The notes: a model not told the origin generated them from the sequence alone. 64,000 nt of DNA from Coenobita brevimanus (GCA_032717465.1 CM064632.1:27359314-27423313); one strand, 5' to 3'; positions 11,249 through 23,741 are shown, numbered from the stretch's first letter. Made by a program: numbers and translations.

Positions 11249-11720
11249 AAATCTCTCAAGGATCCGTAGATCTTAACATTCCCTCACTGTCCCTCCGCCA
11301 CTCTTATCACCGACCTGTTCCCTGCTCTCTCTATCCGTCCTGTCTCTTCTCTCGATCCCTCCCTCTAGCCTACCTTTCCTTTCCTCCATTTCCTACCCCT
11401 TCCTTTCCATCACCGTCCTTTCCTCTTATTCTCTCTCTGTCTCTCTCCATCCTCTTCTCCCTCTCCCCCTCCTTCTCCCTCCACCATCTTCTCACCGTCC
11501 CCCTCCACTTCTCCCTCCATCTTGCCACCACCGTCTTCCCTATTTTTAGGTTGTTTCCTCCAGTTTTCTTGTCCCCCACCATCCTCTCAGTCTCCCTCCT
11601 CTCCTTCCACTTCTTTCCCCTCCCTGTTTTTCTACCATTCTCTCTTTTAGTCTCAGTTTCTACCACCTCTCATAATTCTCCACTTTCCTTTCTCTCACTT
11701 TTGCAATCTGTTCTTTACTA
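11219..11720. repeat. (CA)n followed by a polypyrimidine tract
   Basis: (CA)n at about 11217-11247, then about 430 bp dominated by CTCTCC, CCTCC and TTCC words. No gene. Confidence 0.8.
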
Positions 11721-12400
11721 TGTTGCACACAACTCTGCATACACCCGTCCTTATGCAATAATAACGCACAATGCACAGAACATACCCTGCATCCTTGCCA
11801 ATATATTTTTTCCCCAAACTGTGTCATCCGCCATCATCTTCCCCGCTTTTTCCTCCTCCTTTTTGAATGGTAGATTATTCACGTTAGCTGCAGCCTGCCC
11901 AACTAATAAATTGGCCTCGAAAAGACCAACAGTTCGGCTGATGTTTACTTTCCTTTGCACTCCTCTGCACTCCGTTATCCAATGTTCAATATTTTGACAA
12001 GCAGCCCATAGAGAAATCCAAGGAGACAATACATTTCCTTTCTATTCTTCACTCTCTAGCATACAGTTCTTGTAAATACGACAGTTATATTTTCACCGTC
12101 GTGCAACTTTCCTGCAACTTCATATGCATTTTAAGGAAACTGTGCACTTCAGTACAACTCACTGTTTGCAAAAATAGCCTTCTTTACTTAGCATACATCT
12201 CCGCATAACACTTCACACACCTCCTTTTGCAACCGTGTCCTCTATCTTGAACACACGCAGCCTGCAACCTACACAATACAACTCCTCCTGCAACAACGTC
12301 CTCCAATGCCCTGCACACAAACAATCCTGCATCCTACACATACAACTCTCCTTTTGCAACAACGTCCTTCACTATACCCAGCACACGACCCAGCCAACAT
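11721..12400. repeat. degenerate tandem repeat of about 66 bp
   Basis: Recurring TTTTGCAACC/TGCAACAACGTCCT words are followed by a TGCACAC/AGCACAC word and CATACAACTC. The clearest units start near 12204, 12271 and 12336. Earlier parts (11710-12200) repeat TGCAA and GCACA words with more drift. A 148-residue frame at 11551-11997 crosses the pyrimidine tract and this repeat and has no domain. Confidence 0.55.
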
Positions 12401-12640
12401 GCCAGCCAATACAACTTTAAGTTTGTCCCGGGGCCGAGTCGTGCACCACCACCTTCCCCGCATTGTTTTGTACTTCCATCCGCAGCCCAGAGAGGAATCA
12501 TGAAAGGCTGGCTCGGGTTATTTCCCTTGTGGTGCTCCGGATGTAAGAAATTTATACCCTAACGGTGAGCAGCGAAGGAAGTGGCAGTTACATGGCCAGA
12601 ATTAATTATACTGTATTTAGGGGAGAAAATGGGTGCTAGG

Positions 12641-13078
12641 AAATGGATGACGAGAGAGAGAGAGAGGAACGGAAGGGGAGGTATACAGTAGGAGGGACAC
12701 ATCATCCATAAAACAAGCGAAAAACGAAATAAAGAAGACAGACGAGAAAAAATCGAAGACGAAGAAGAAGAAGAACAACAACAACAACAACAACAACAAC
12801 AACGAGCAAGAACAATATGAAGAGCATGAACAAGAACAAGAACAAAAACAAGAACAAGAAGAACACGAAAAATAAGAAAAGCAAGAAAAAGACCAAGACA
12901 ATGAAGAACAAGAAAATGAAGAAGAACAACGAAGAAAAAAGAAAACGAAAAGAAAAAGAAGAAGAAGAAGAAACAGGAACTGAAAGAAATCGACTGAGTA
13001 AGGTCAATGGGAGTACGTCAGAAGGAAAGGTCATTAGGTGCCGAGGAGGAGGAGGAGGAGGAGGAGGAGGAGGAGGAG

Positions 13079-13114
<36 letters not shown>

Positions 13115-13345
13115 ACTGAAGAAGCTGGGGAAAGAGAAGGGAAATTCAATGAATGGGTCATAAAGAAAAATCTGAAAAGAAGGAACAGAAAGAAAGGAAA
13201 AAAAGACAGTATCTCTTTCCAAAAATAGAGGGGGGAAAATAGACGAAGAAAATAAACAAGACAGAAAAAACAGCAAAAACAAGAAGTCGAAGGAACGGTG
13301 AGAAGAGGTGGAGGCTAACGGGGAAAAGGGAAAAAAAAAGGCCAC
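12641..13345. repeat. polypurine tract with (GA)n, (AAC)n, (GAA)n and (GAG)n
   Basis: Runs in order: GAGAGAGAG at 12651, (CAA)n at 12775-12801, AAGAAC/AAGAAG units to about 12975, and a (GAG)n array at about 13043-13112. Lys/Glu-rich plus-strand frames are repeat artefacts. Confidence 0.88.
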
Positions 13346-13590
13346 AAAAACTCCCAGGAAATAAGGAACTAAAGCAAATAATAAAGCCAGTGAAGGGAAA
13401 AGAAGTCTATAAAGTCAATGAGGGCGCGTCAGAAGGTAGGGTAACTTCGTGCCTGTTCTCCAAGGGTCGCCACATTTGCCACAGTCGTCGGCGAAATTGA
13501 GGCCAGAGTTCCCGTCGCAATTGGATGCTTATTTCACGGTCACTGCCTCTACCAGTCTGTGGCCACTTGCTTCTTGCCCCCTACACTCAT

Positions 13591-13614
13591 CCCTTCTCTC
13601 TCTCTCTCCCTCCC

Positions 13615-13673
<59 letters not shown>

Positions 13674-13960
13674 CCTTCTCCTCTTCCCTTCTCCTACTTC
13701 TTAATAACCTCCCCCCCACACCCACCCACCACTCGCTTCTTGCTTCCCCCTCCCCCACAAACCAGTGTCCGTTCCTTCCCCCCTTCCCCTTTATCTCACC
13801 AACTTCACCAACTTCTTCAACTTCCACGTAACATACTCCTACAAACAAACACACCTTTCTTTCTACTGTTTCCTTTGTCTCCTTCTCAACTGCTTGGTCC
13901 CTTCCCCCTCCTCATTCAATCCATATTCTTCTCTGGGTCGTATTCTCTGCATTTCTGGCG
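13591..13960. repeat. (CT)n-(CA)n compound array and pyrimidine-rich flank
   Basis: (CT)n at about 13594-13635 passes into (CA)n at 13636-13672, then CCTCCCCC-rich sequence. The 177-residue frame across it is compositional. Confidence 0.85.
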
Positions 13961-14214
13961 ATTTCGTAACACCTGTTCCTGAGCAATTTAGTCTAACAAT
14001 TCAATATCCTCCTATATGCTACATGATGCAAACTATATTGACATTAAATCGAAAAAATAATAGGAAAATGCTAGGGTGTAATAAGCAAAGTCGTGTGTAA
14101 TATGCATAATGAATCGCTACGGATGAGGGGCTACGAAGCCTCCTATGCCAGACAGAATACGGCTCAACTCAGTATTTCAAACTTCCATTCCTATCACATC
14201 TACCTACCAGAACA

Positions 14215-14494
14215 GCCGCTTCTAGCCCTTCCCCTCCAGCAGACCCTCCCACACCCCTTCCCTTTCTCACAAGCCCCCTCCCCTCCTCTCTTTCACAGGT
14301 CGCCCCTCTCTCATGGGCTCCCCTCCCCATTCCATATCCCTCTCAACCACGCTTTTCCTTTCTTTAAACTCCAATTCAATATCCCACTCCTACTCTCTTC
14401 TGTCACATCTCATACTGACCCCCCCCCCCGCTCTCTCAAAAGTTCCCTTTCTTTCCCCTGCCTTTCTACGATCTCTGTTACCTCCTTCCCCTCC

Positions 14495-14544
<50 letters not shown>

Positions 14545-14563
14545 GCACGCACGCGCGCGCGAT
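14215..14563. repeat. pyrimidine tract ending in (CA)n and GC-alternating tail
   Basis: C/T-rich to 14495, then (CA)n at about 14497-14540 passing into GCACGCACGCGCGCGCG, an alternating purine-pyrimidine end that could adopt Z-DNA. Confidence 0.88.
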
Positions 14564-14992
14564 GTGATATGTCGCTGTATGACCGTACCTATTTTTTTTT
14601 TTTTTTTATTCAGAGATATTTGTATGTTTGTTTCGTACCAAGAGCATAAGTAATGTAAAGTATCGTAGGCAGGATTGACACAGTTAAGTGAAACTAATAA
14701 TTTGTAATGTAATGGGTAACATGACACAATGTTATGTTACGGTTGAGTAATTAATTATCGAACTGCCTAACGTTACATAAATACAACCCTAATATCAAGT
14801 TTGTTCTTCTCGTACTCTGGTAAATTACACATTCCTTCTGTTATTACCATCTGGCTGACACTGAAGTTTTTGAATCCGCTGAAAGACTTCAGTACACAGA
14901 GTTTAAATAATTAGTTTTCAATAGATCACCAAATCCATCGCTTTACAGGATTATTGATATAGTTTCTTCGTATCTCGTATCGTTTATAAAGG
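14564..14992. other. no recognisable feature; T-run at about 14592-14608
   Basis: AT-rich, no domain-bearing frame. The T-run could be a relic tail, but no attached element is recognisable. Confidence 0.35.
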
Positions 14993-15093
14993 TTCCAACA
15001 TGCTCTTATGCGTCGGCCTTGGTTACCGAATGGCGGCTCTCCACGCTGCACGATCTCTGGCAGCCTCCCCATTCAGTCACTTATCCCGCAGGT
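14993..15093 (-). mobile_element. 3' fragment of the PHD-finger LINE family
   Basis: Reverse-complemented, this matches 31958-32060: GTGCAGCGTGGAGAGCCGCC, then ACCAAGGCCGACGCAT and AGCATGTTGGA. The match covers the last roughly 20 codons (DRAAWRAAI equivalent) and the start of the 3' UTR of the LINE at 30.6 kb. It shows that this LINE family has at least two insertions in the window. No tail or target duplication is visible. Confidence 0.85.
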
Positions 15094-16660
<1,567 letters not shown>

Positions 16661-17200
16661 GGTTTTGCATTTTTTTTTTCTTTAGCTTACTTTTCATTAT
16701 TTCACACCCCTCTGTTACTTTTGTTAAATCTTATTGTTATTCAACACTTAACATGCTTTCTTTCATATTTTACCTCATCTCTCTTCTTTGTTTGTCCCCC
16801 TCTTGGTTTATTGTCTCTGTTCTTCATTCGCCTTTGTTCTCGCGCTCTTCTCTTTGTTAATTCCCGTTCTCTCGTTTGTTGCTGTTTTCCTTTTCCTCTC
16901 CTTTATCTGTCCCTCTCCTCTTTCCTCTGCCCTTCGTGTATCGCCTTCCCATCACTCTTTACTACCGATAATTTATTCTCTTTCATTTTGTCGACTGTTC
17001 ATCATCCATTCCCTGAAATCTTTAACCCCATCACACCAAAGACATGCTGTTCATTTTAATCAAGCTAACACAATACGCTTTTTGTTCATCTTCGGACCTG
17101 TATTATTACAAGACTAGGTGAAGGCTACCTATAACTTCTCAAGTTCAAAAAGTTACTCTTAAGTAAAACAAAATCGCCTGAAGGTAACACGAAAAAGCTG
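16661..17200. other. T/C-rich sequence, no gene
   Basis: Starts with a T-run after the tandem element. The Leu/Phe/Ser-rich frames at 16603-17117 have no recognisable domain and are best explained by composition. Confidence 0.45.
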
Positions 17201-17309
17201 AGCAAGTGTCGAAGTACAAAAAAGAAGTAAGGCCATACCAGGCTTCGTTACCTGTGTGTGAAAAGCCTTGGGGAGCCACAGGGAAGTATAATACGGGGAT
17301 TTGCTTTAA

Positions 17310-17645
17310 TGTTACGGGCTATTGTTGTAAAGGGTGTTTGGGCTATGGTATGAACTATTGTTGTGCAGGGTGTTTGGGCTATTGTATGGGCTATGGTTGT
17401 GCAGGGTGTCCGGGCTATTGTTGTGCAGGGTATCTGGGCTATGGTATGGGCTATTGTTGTGCAGGGTGTTTGGGCTACGGTATGGGTTATTGTCGTGCAG
17501 GGTGTTTGGGCTATGGTATGGGTTATTGTTGTGCAGGGTATCTGGGCTATGGTATGGGCTATTGTTGTGCAGGGTGTTTGGGCTACGGTATGGGCCATTT
17601 TTGTGCAGGGTTTTCAGGCTATGGTATGGGCTAATGTTGTGCACA
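17310..17645 (+). repeat. 36-bp minisatellite, about nine units
   Basis: Unit of GGCTATTGTTGTGCAGGG then TGTTTGGGCTATGGTATG. Because 36 is a multiple of three and the unit lacks stops, three plus-strand and two minus-strand frames stay open. The longest plus frame (17206-17634) reads as a 12-residue Gly/Tyr/Cys repeat (GYCCAGCLGYGM). I read it as a minisatellite. A Cys/Gly-rich secreted or cuticle-like protein was considered, but no signal peptide or flanking exon supports it. Confidence 0.85.
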
Positions 17646-17939
17646 GTACTGAATGTGAACCCAGTGGACTGTAGGCCAAAGCTATCCCTGTTTTACTGTT
17701 TACCATCCTATTGTCGGTGGACAGGGACGGGATTAAGCTGCATTTGTATAACTGAGCAGTACCACCACCTCGTCACATAGGAGCCACCACCTGAAGCCAT
17801 CCCCCACTAGCAACACAGCACATAACCAAACCACAAAATATCATAGAGAATCACCATATTTCACGTTCTTTACCCCTCACTCTTGATGAAGAATATCCCG
17901 CTTTTTGTGATTACGAACAAATAAAGTCGTCTACCTTGA

Positions 17940-18240
17940 TTTAGCAGATATTATCGTCATGTTGCAGCCTCTCCCCTTGGGTAAGTGCCACAATGAGACA
18001 ATACTGCAGTGGCTATACTCGTGCATCCAGTCCATTGCACTTCATCGTGATTAGCATTATGTTCTAGGGCTAATCTCATGTTGTGCACACCACACCACAT
18101 TACACACCACACCACATCACACCAGTCAGGAATAATGGGTATGATGACGCCAAAGGAATGAAGCACCTCCCATACACACACACAACTCAGGATCAATATA
18201 GATTATTGGCCCAAGTTAAAGTGCAACTGAGTAAAGAAAA
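17940..18240 (+). repeat. dispersed repeat family A, copy 1, interrupted
   Basis: Shares ordered words with 19005-19190, 26232-26430 and 52928-53120: TTGCAGCCT, GACAATACT, TTCATCGTGATTAGCATTATG, TTCTA, and GCCCAAGTTAAAGT near the end. About 107 bp of CACACC satellite plus a CCAAAGGAATGAAG block (18072-18178) interrupts it. No coding or RNA polymerase III signals are visible. Confidence 0.6.
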
Positions 18241-18359
18241 CAACACAATAAATTAAAGAAAAGGATAAAAAACGAAGCAGAAAAAAAAAGAAAAAGAAAA
18301 ATGAAAGAGCACAGGGCACTGGTGGATCACTGTCTCCCTCACATAGTCACCCTTTTTTA

Positions 18360-18600
18360 GTCAAGCATTACATCATAGCACACAACACCCCACCCCACCA
18401 CACCCCACCCCACCACACCACACGGCATCACACCACACAAACCACACCATACCGCATCACACCACACAACACCACACCACACATCACACCACATCACACC
18501 GCACCACATCACATCACATCGCACCACATCACACCGCACTACACCACACCACATTACACCAGTCACGAATAATGGGTATGATGACGCCAAAGGAATGAAG
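18360..18600 (-). repeat. CACACC satellite with a duplicated flanking block
   Basis: Array of ACACCACACC/CATCACACC words (complement of the TGTGG satellite). It is followed at 18559-18604 by a block (GAATAATGGGTATGATGACG, CCAAAGGAATGAAG) that also follows the small CACACC array at 18121-18166. The satellite and the block therefore travel as a unit. Confidence 0.8.
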
Positions 18601-18740
18601 TCCCCCCCTCCCCTCTCACACACACACACTGACCTGATGGCGTTGTTGGTGGGGTGAAAGGTTGGGAACACTATGGTCTCAGGAACGAATCCCAGACTTC
18701 CATCTATTTTTTTTCCTCACCCCAACATTCAATGGAAAGA

Positions 18741-18915
18741 TGAGGCGAGATGATGATATTGATGTCGCATGCGATACAGATAATGAAACTGATGATGATG
18801 ATGAAGTCGACTACGATACTGATGATGAAACTGATGATGATGATGATGATTACGATACTGATGATGAAAATGATGATATGATGATAATGATGACGACGAT
18901 AATGATGATAACGCT
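18741..18915 (+). repeat. (GAT)n-type array
   Basis: GATGATGATG interspersed with GATACTGATGATGAAACT units (period about 45 bp). Gives an Asp/Glu-rich frame at 18662-18970 that I regard as a repeat artefact. Confidence 0.85.
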
Positions 18916-19004
18916 GAATCCGTACCAAAATAAGTGCCACAAGAGACAGCCTTTGGAACTATTGAATTAACTCATTTTTTATTAATTTGTCCCAGATTAT
19001 CGTT

Positions 19005-19190
19005 CTTTTGCAGCCTATTTCACACAGCTCAGTGGAAGAAAAAGACAATACTACGACTATACAGTACACATTCCCTCCATAGCTCTGTGACCACCATCAT
19101 ATTCTACTGGTGATCTCTAGTTACAGCTGGAGATGAAGAGATGGCAACTGCAGGCCAAGTTAGAGTAAAAAAAGGGTATAGTAGGAAATA
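19005..19190 (+). repeat. dispersed repeat family A, copy 2
   Basis: Words in order: TTTTGCAGCCTATTTCAC, CTCAGTGGAAGAAAAAGACA, CCATAGC, TGTGACC, GAAGAGATGGCAA, GGCCAAGTTAGAGTAAA. Most like copies 3 and 4. It starts with a pyrimidine-CAG word like a splice acceptor, probably by chance. Confidence 0.65.
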
Positions 19191-19436
19191 TCTGCTAGTT
19201 TAAATCGTCTGTTGTAAGCTTAAATAAAATTATCACAATGCACTATCCGCTGCCAAAGCGTTAAGGAGGCTGTCTGGGCCTTTCTTCCTTAATAGTTTAT
19301 TTAGGTATATGCTACGTTAATATATTACTTAATGTTATGTATGCAAGAAATGTTGATATGAAATGGATAGATACCATGCAGGAGTACATTAAGCTGTAAC
19401 ATGGAAAATAAATCGCTAAGAGATGCCACAATGCTT

Positions 19437-19675
19437 CATACCCAGCCAGAACACAACCCCAACCAGTCCACACTAAACTCCCACTCTTTCAGAAATAAGG
19501 ACCTGGATTGTACATTCGGGGGTGTTATAAGCCTCCTAACCCAACAGAATATGACCCTAACCAATACACACTAAACTCTCACCCTTATTGAAACAGGGGC
19601 CTGAAATGTAGAATCAATATGTTACAAAGCCCCCTAACTCAACCGGTATACAAATCTTACCAATCCTCGTCGAAC
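19437..19675 (+). repeat. tandem repeat of about 100 bp, 2.4 units
   Basis: Units near 19438 and 19540 share ACCCTAACCA/CCCCAACCAG, CACACTAAACTC and GGCCTG/GACCTGG words, then TAAGCCTCC/AAGCCCCC. A partial third unit starts near 19637. Confidence 0.7.
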
Positions 19676-20261
19676 CTGTTTGATTTTGTTCCTGTAACTT
19701 AGTGTTCGCTACGTATTAATTGCCTGTTTCATTCCCTCTTTTTGTCATTGCTATTTGTTTTAGACTCTATTCCTGTTTTCCCCCTTTTGAGCTTACGATG
19801 TGGTGTGGTTAGCTGCTCCCTTTGAATAAAATTTCCACTGCGCACTTTACCTTGATCTTCACGCAGAGAGATGGACCTTTTGCCCCACCTCGTCGTAACA
19901 ATACATCAAGGAGCGCGGTAGCACTGCGTAAGTACGAATGGCACAGGTTCAAAATGGCGTCTTGGTCTATAGGGAATAGGAGCCTTTGCGCGAAAAGGGT
20001 CACAAAGCCCAGTTCTAAGCTTATGAACTAAAAGACCTTCGCTATTCAAGTGCAAAACTACTTGTAAAGTCTTGCTAACCTTCGTTGGAGTCGCAAAATC
20101 GAACTGCAAAAATAAAGATTTTATTATTTCGTTCTTTCTTTCTTCATCAGTCATAACTACAAAACAAAAAAGGTGTACGCGAGCATAATATACACCAAAA
20201 CGCTTCTTGTCAAGTGTAGAGATTTCTTTTCATGTTTAGAGAAGCATTCAAGCTACTTTTA
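19676..20261. other. no recognisable feature
   Basis: Mixed sequence with two opposing frames of 64-82 residues at 19809-20154 lacking recognisable domains. Confidence 0.35.
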
Positions 20262-20400
20262 TTTATTTTTTTTTTTTTAAATATGTCCGACTCTGGGCAT
20301 AGGCTTCACAGCCTGCTCTCAAGGCCCAGTAGTCCTCCTACATACCATATACCTCTACATTCACGAGTTACGGCCTGAAAACCACATCGCGGTCACCCGT
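20262..20400 (-). mobile_element. SINE-like fragment with poly(A) tail
   Basis: Reverse-complemented, it reads TGTAGAGG, GAGGACTACTGG, CCTTGAGAGCAGGCTGTGA, CCCAGAGTCGGACAT and then an A-tail. The same 3' body and tail occur on the plus strand at 37100-37191. The 5' tRNA-like head is not evident in this copy. Confidence 0.65.
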
Positions 20401-20572
20401 AAGTACGCTATTTTGAGCAATATTGGTTAGCTAATGCTCGTTTGCACTTAAAGAACGTACGCCAAAACACATTTTTTTTCACCCCCGTTTCAGCCTTTCA
20501 GTACGCTATGCATGTAACAATCCAGTTCTAACACTTGCTTTACGCATAATTATACTGCCACAAAAAATCATA

Positions 20573-20880
20573 AACTAGAAAACAAAAATTTTCTCAAATG
20601 GTTGTTAAGAAGTAGGAATGGCAAAAGTGCAGAGATAAGAGATGAAAAAATCACAGAAACAAGACAACATTCAGGATGGATGGAGATTTGGAGACCTATA
20701 TCCATTACTACATTTCACACTTTAGCCACAGACTTGTAGCTGGTGGAATGTAGTAATGGGTATAGGTCTCCAAATCTCCTCCCATCCTGAATGCTCTCTT
20801 GTTTCTGTGCTTTTTTTCATAACTTATCTGTGCACTTTTGCCGTTCCTATTTCGTAACAATTCTTTTAGAAAAGAATGCT

Positions 20881-20885
<5 letters not shown>
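20573..20885. mobile_element. foldback element 3, long-armed hairpin
   Basis: The left arm (about 20573-20714) and right arm (about 20747-20885) are inverted copies. Matching words include GGCAAAAGTGCA, CACAGAAACAAGA, CATTCAGGATGG, GGAGATTTGGAGACCTATA and CATTACTACATT. A loop of roughly 30 bp separates them. The right arm ends beside the (TA)n array. It is non-coding, and arm similarity is high enough to suggest a fairly recent hairpin MITE. Confidence 0.8.

Positions 20886-20957
<72 letters not shown>
20886..20957. repeat. (TA)n microsatellite, 72 bp
   Basis: Pure TA array lying between foldback elements 3 and 4. Confidence 0.96.
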
Positions 20958-20961
<4 letters not shown>

Positions 20962-20966
20962 TAAAA

Positions 20967-21142
20967 TCCATTGCGATAAGTGGAAATGTTGGGTGGGAGA
21001 GACAGACACAGGTTTGAATTTGAATTTTTTATATTCTGTAACGATTTATATTCTGTTACGTTTTTTATATTCTGTAACGTTTCGGGCAACACAAACCCAG
21101 AACCCATCCTTCCCACCAAACATTTTCATTTGTAGCAATGGA
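20967..21142. mobile_element. foldback element 4 with 19-bp internal repeats
   Basis: TCCATTGCGATAAGTGGAAA with GTTGGGTGGGA (left) pairs with the reverse complement of the right end (TCCATTGCTACAAATGAAAA, GTTTGGTGGGA), arms about 50 bp. Between them TTTTTTATATTCTGTAACG repeats three times (about 21025-21081). Confidence 0.65.
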
Positions 21143-21219
21143 CCATCTAGGAAACAATATTCTCTCTTACTCTGTTAATAACTATTACAAATATTATTGA
21201 ATCAGCAAAACATTTCAGT

Positions 21220-21545
21220 TACAAGTTTTGGAGTCTTTTCAGCTCGGGAAACAACAACTGTTTACACGTGAATAGATAACAAAGCCTTTTCAATTAAATG
21301 ATATTGCAAAAGAATAATGTATCCTATTAGGGAGAGAAAACTGCAATTGCAAGTTTCTGATCTTCAACTGCAGAAAAATTAACTTACGCTTCAACAAAAT
21401 AATGAAACCTATTCAGTTAAATGATACTGCAAAAGAATAGCCCATCATGAGACCAAGAGAAAAGTCCAATACCAAGTTTGGGCGACTTTTCAGTGGCAAG
21501 GAGAGCTGGCTGCACATATGTCAAGTAAATACAGTCCTTCAGTGT
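21220..21545 (+). repeat. tandem repeat of about 125 bp, 2.5 units
   Basis: Units start near 21220, 21348 and 21470 (TACAAGTTTTGG, TGCAAGTTTCTG, TACCAAGTTTGG). The first two share ATTCAGTTAAATGATACTGC-like and AAAAGAATA words. Confidence 0.65.
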
Positions 21546-21730
21546 TTATCCGAAGTCCAAGTTTTTGTCACTGCGATTCCTCAAACTGCAGATGTGCAAC
21601 TGAGAAGTGAAAAGTCATAATAAAAGTTGTGGCGGTAAGAAGGAGTCCTAGAAGCGGTGAGCGGCTTACCAGGACACATACTAGGACACACTCAGCAGGA
21701 CACACACACTTACCAGGACAGGCACTCGCG

Positions 21731-21732
<2 letters not shown>

Positions 21733-21771
<39 letters not shown>
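21733..21771. repeat. (CA)n microsatellite
   Basis: About 39 bp of CA preceded by short ACACTCAGCAGGACACACAC-type imperfect repeats. The 21772-22078 flank is unremarkable apart from an A-run at 21953-21966. Confidence 0.92.
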
Positions 21772-21775
<4 letters not shown>

Positions 21776-22079
21776 ACAGATGGCAAGACAAAGAGATGGC
21801 AGGGCGGGGGACTGGAGTGGTGTGAGAATAGCTGGTAAGAATGGGAATAAATATAATACACTTGTACGTCATTGAGTTGAAAATGGTTAATTAAGCTCAG
21901 GTGAGACTTTCCATATTGATGTGGTAAAAACTGAATCGATTTCCTCTGACGTAAAAAAAAAAAAAAATCATACTCTTCACTTCCCTCCTTGTCCCTCCTC
22001 AGTAACGATTTCACCTTAACCTCGTGAATACGTAACCAGACACATTTATTCTTCTCTGTCTGCTATAAGTCAGTCTTTG

Positions 22080-23060
22080 ATTCATCTTTCCTTCACTCTT
22101 CCTAAACTCCCTCTCTCCTTACCCATTCAGTGTCCCTCTTCTTTCCCTCTCTTCCTTTTTTCCTTCCTTTTCCTTCGGTTCCTCACCCTAGCTGTTCTCC
22201 CCCCATACCTTCTCTTCCTTTTTAACTCCCCTCTCCTGTCTCTGTTCTCCCTCCTTTCTCTCTCCACCTTCTTTGACCTCTTCATCACATTTCCCTTTCT
22301 TCCCTCCTTCATCTTACCCTCTGTATCCTCCTCTCACCATACTCATCACCTCCCCTCCTCTTCCATCTTACACTTTTCAGTCTTCTTCCCTTCTCCTTTC
22401 CGTCTCTCCAACCTTGGCTTCTTCTCTACCCCCTCCTTTTCTCCTTCCTTCCTTACTCCTTACTCTCTCTCCTCCCTCTTCTTCCCCTTTCTTCTTTCCT
22501 GTTTCCCTTTCTACTTCCCTCCCCTTCCCCTTCTCCCTCTTCTTACCTTATCCCTTACCTCTCTACGCCCCTCTACTTCCTCTTTCTTCCTTCTCCTTTC
22601 CTTTTCCCCTCCTCCTCCTCCTCCTCTTCTCTTCTCCTCCTTCCCTCATTCCACTTACCCTCTACCCCTCATTTATCACCGTCTCATGCATGGCGTGAGA
22701 GAGATCTTAATGAGGCGTGTGTCCCTCTCAACGACTTAACATCATCATTTAATCCAACTCTCCCTCATCTCCTTAACGCGCATCGTATCCTTCATGAAGT
22801 TTTTCCTTCTCCTCCTCCATATTTTCCTCCTTCTCCTCCTCTTCCTCCGTATTTTCCTCCTCCTCCTCCTCCTCCTCCTCCTCCTCCCCCTTCCTCCTCC
22901 TCCTCCTCCTCCTGTTCTTCATACACTCTGCTTCCTATTACTCATCTTAATCCTGCTCTCTTCTTACTTTTCTTACTACTGCTACAACTACTCATCTTTT
23001 TTGCAGTCCAATTATTTCACATTCAAGTCTTTCCTCTCTCTTCTCTATTTTATTTTATTT
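22080..23060. repeat. polypyrimidine tract, about 1 kb
   Basis: C/T-rich plus strand, including (CTC)n at about 22850-22915. The 220-residue plus frame and overlapping frames are Leu/Ser/Pro-rich compositional artefacts. Confidence 0.88.
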
Positions 23061-23169
23061 ATTTCTTCCTCTTCTCTTCGTCCTCTTTCTCTTCTTCTTC
23101 CTGTTTGCTTTCTTGCTCTACGTTTTCCATTTTCCTAAGTTTTGCCCTGCTGCTTCTAATCATCCATTC

Positions 23170-23170
<1 letters not shown>

Positions 23171-23223
<53 letters not shown>

Positions 23224-23262
23224 GAGAGAGAGAGAGAGAGAGAGAGGAGAGGAGAGGAGAGG

Positions 23263-23341
<79 letters not shown>
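23171..23341. repeat. (GA)n array with GAGGA interruptions, 171 bp
   Basis: Pure GA flanking a central GAGGAGAGGA block. A polypurine mirror repeat able in principle to form triplex DNA. Confidence 0.97.
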
Positions 23342-23346
<5 letters not shown>

Positions 23347-23741
23347 GTGTGTTCTTGTTTCTTGCCGGAACCGAAAGATTCGGCAAGCATGTTGGGCAGT
23401 TCCGTATGTATATCTGTCTGTCTGTTCTCTAAAGGTCACAGTTTGGCGCCAATCGTTCTGAAAAAAAAAAAAAAATCAGAAGGTAGATATCCATAAACCC
23501 TAAGTCTATTGTTTTTTGTCAAAATCGGTCAAAGGCCCTGGGTTGGGTGGGAAGTTGAAACCCCTCAATGGGCGTGGGTCCGGAAATCGTCGGGATCCAG
23601 TGGCCGGCCCAGGCACCATTTTTTTCAAATTTCGAAAATCGAATTTTCTTCTTTCTAAACTGAAAAGAAACGTCTGGCGCACCTTGCATTGCAATTCTAA
23701 GTTTCCTAAACCCATTCTGTGCTTCGCAATGAAGCAAAATG
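23342..23741. other. no recognisable feature
   Basis: Contains an A-run at 23461-23474. Three overlapping short frames have no domain. Confidence 0.35.

Noticed and set aside
17206..17634. 142-residue Cys/Gly/Tyr-rich frame as a real protein gene
   Set aside because: It is explained by the 36-bp minisatellite, with competing open frames on both strands, and no signal peptide or exon context.
18662..18970. Asp-rich frame as a possible acidic calcium-binding protein
   Set aside because: A direct translation of a (GAT)n array with no flanking coding sequence.
22077..22739. 220-residue Leu/Ser/Pro-rich frame
   Set aside because: It lies in a polypyrimidine tract where stop codons are rare; low complexity, no domain.
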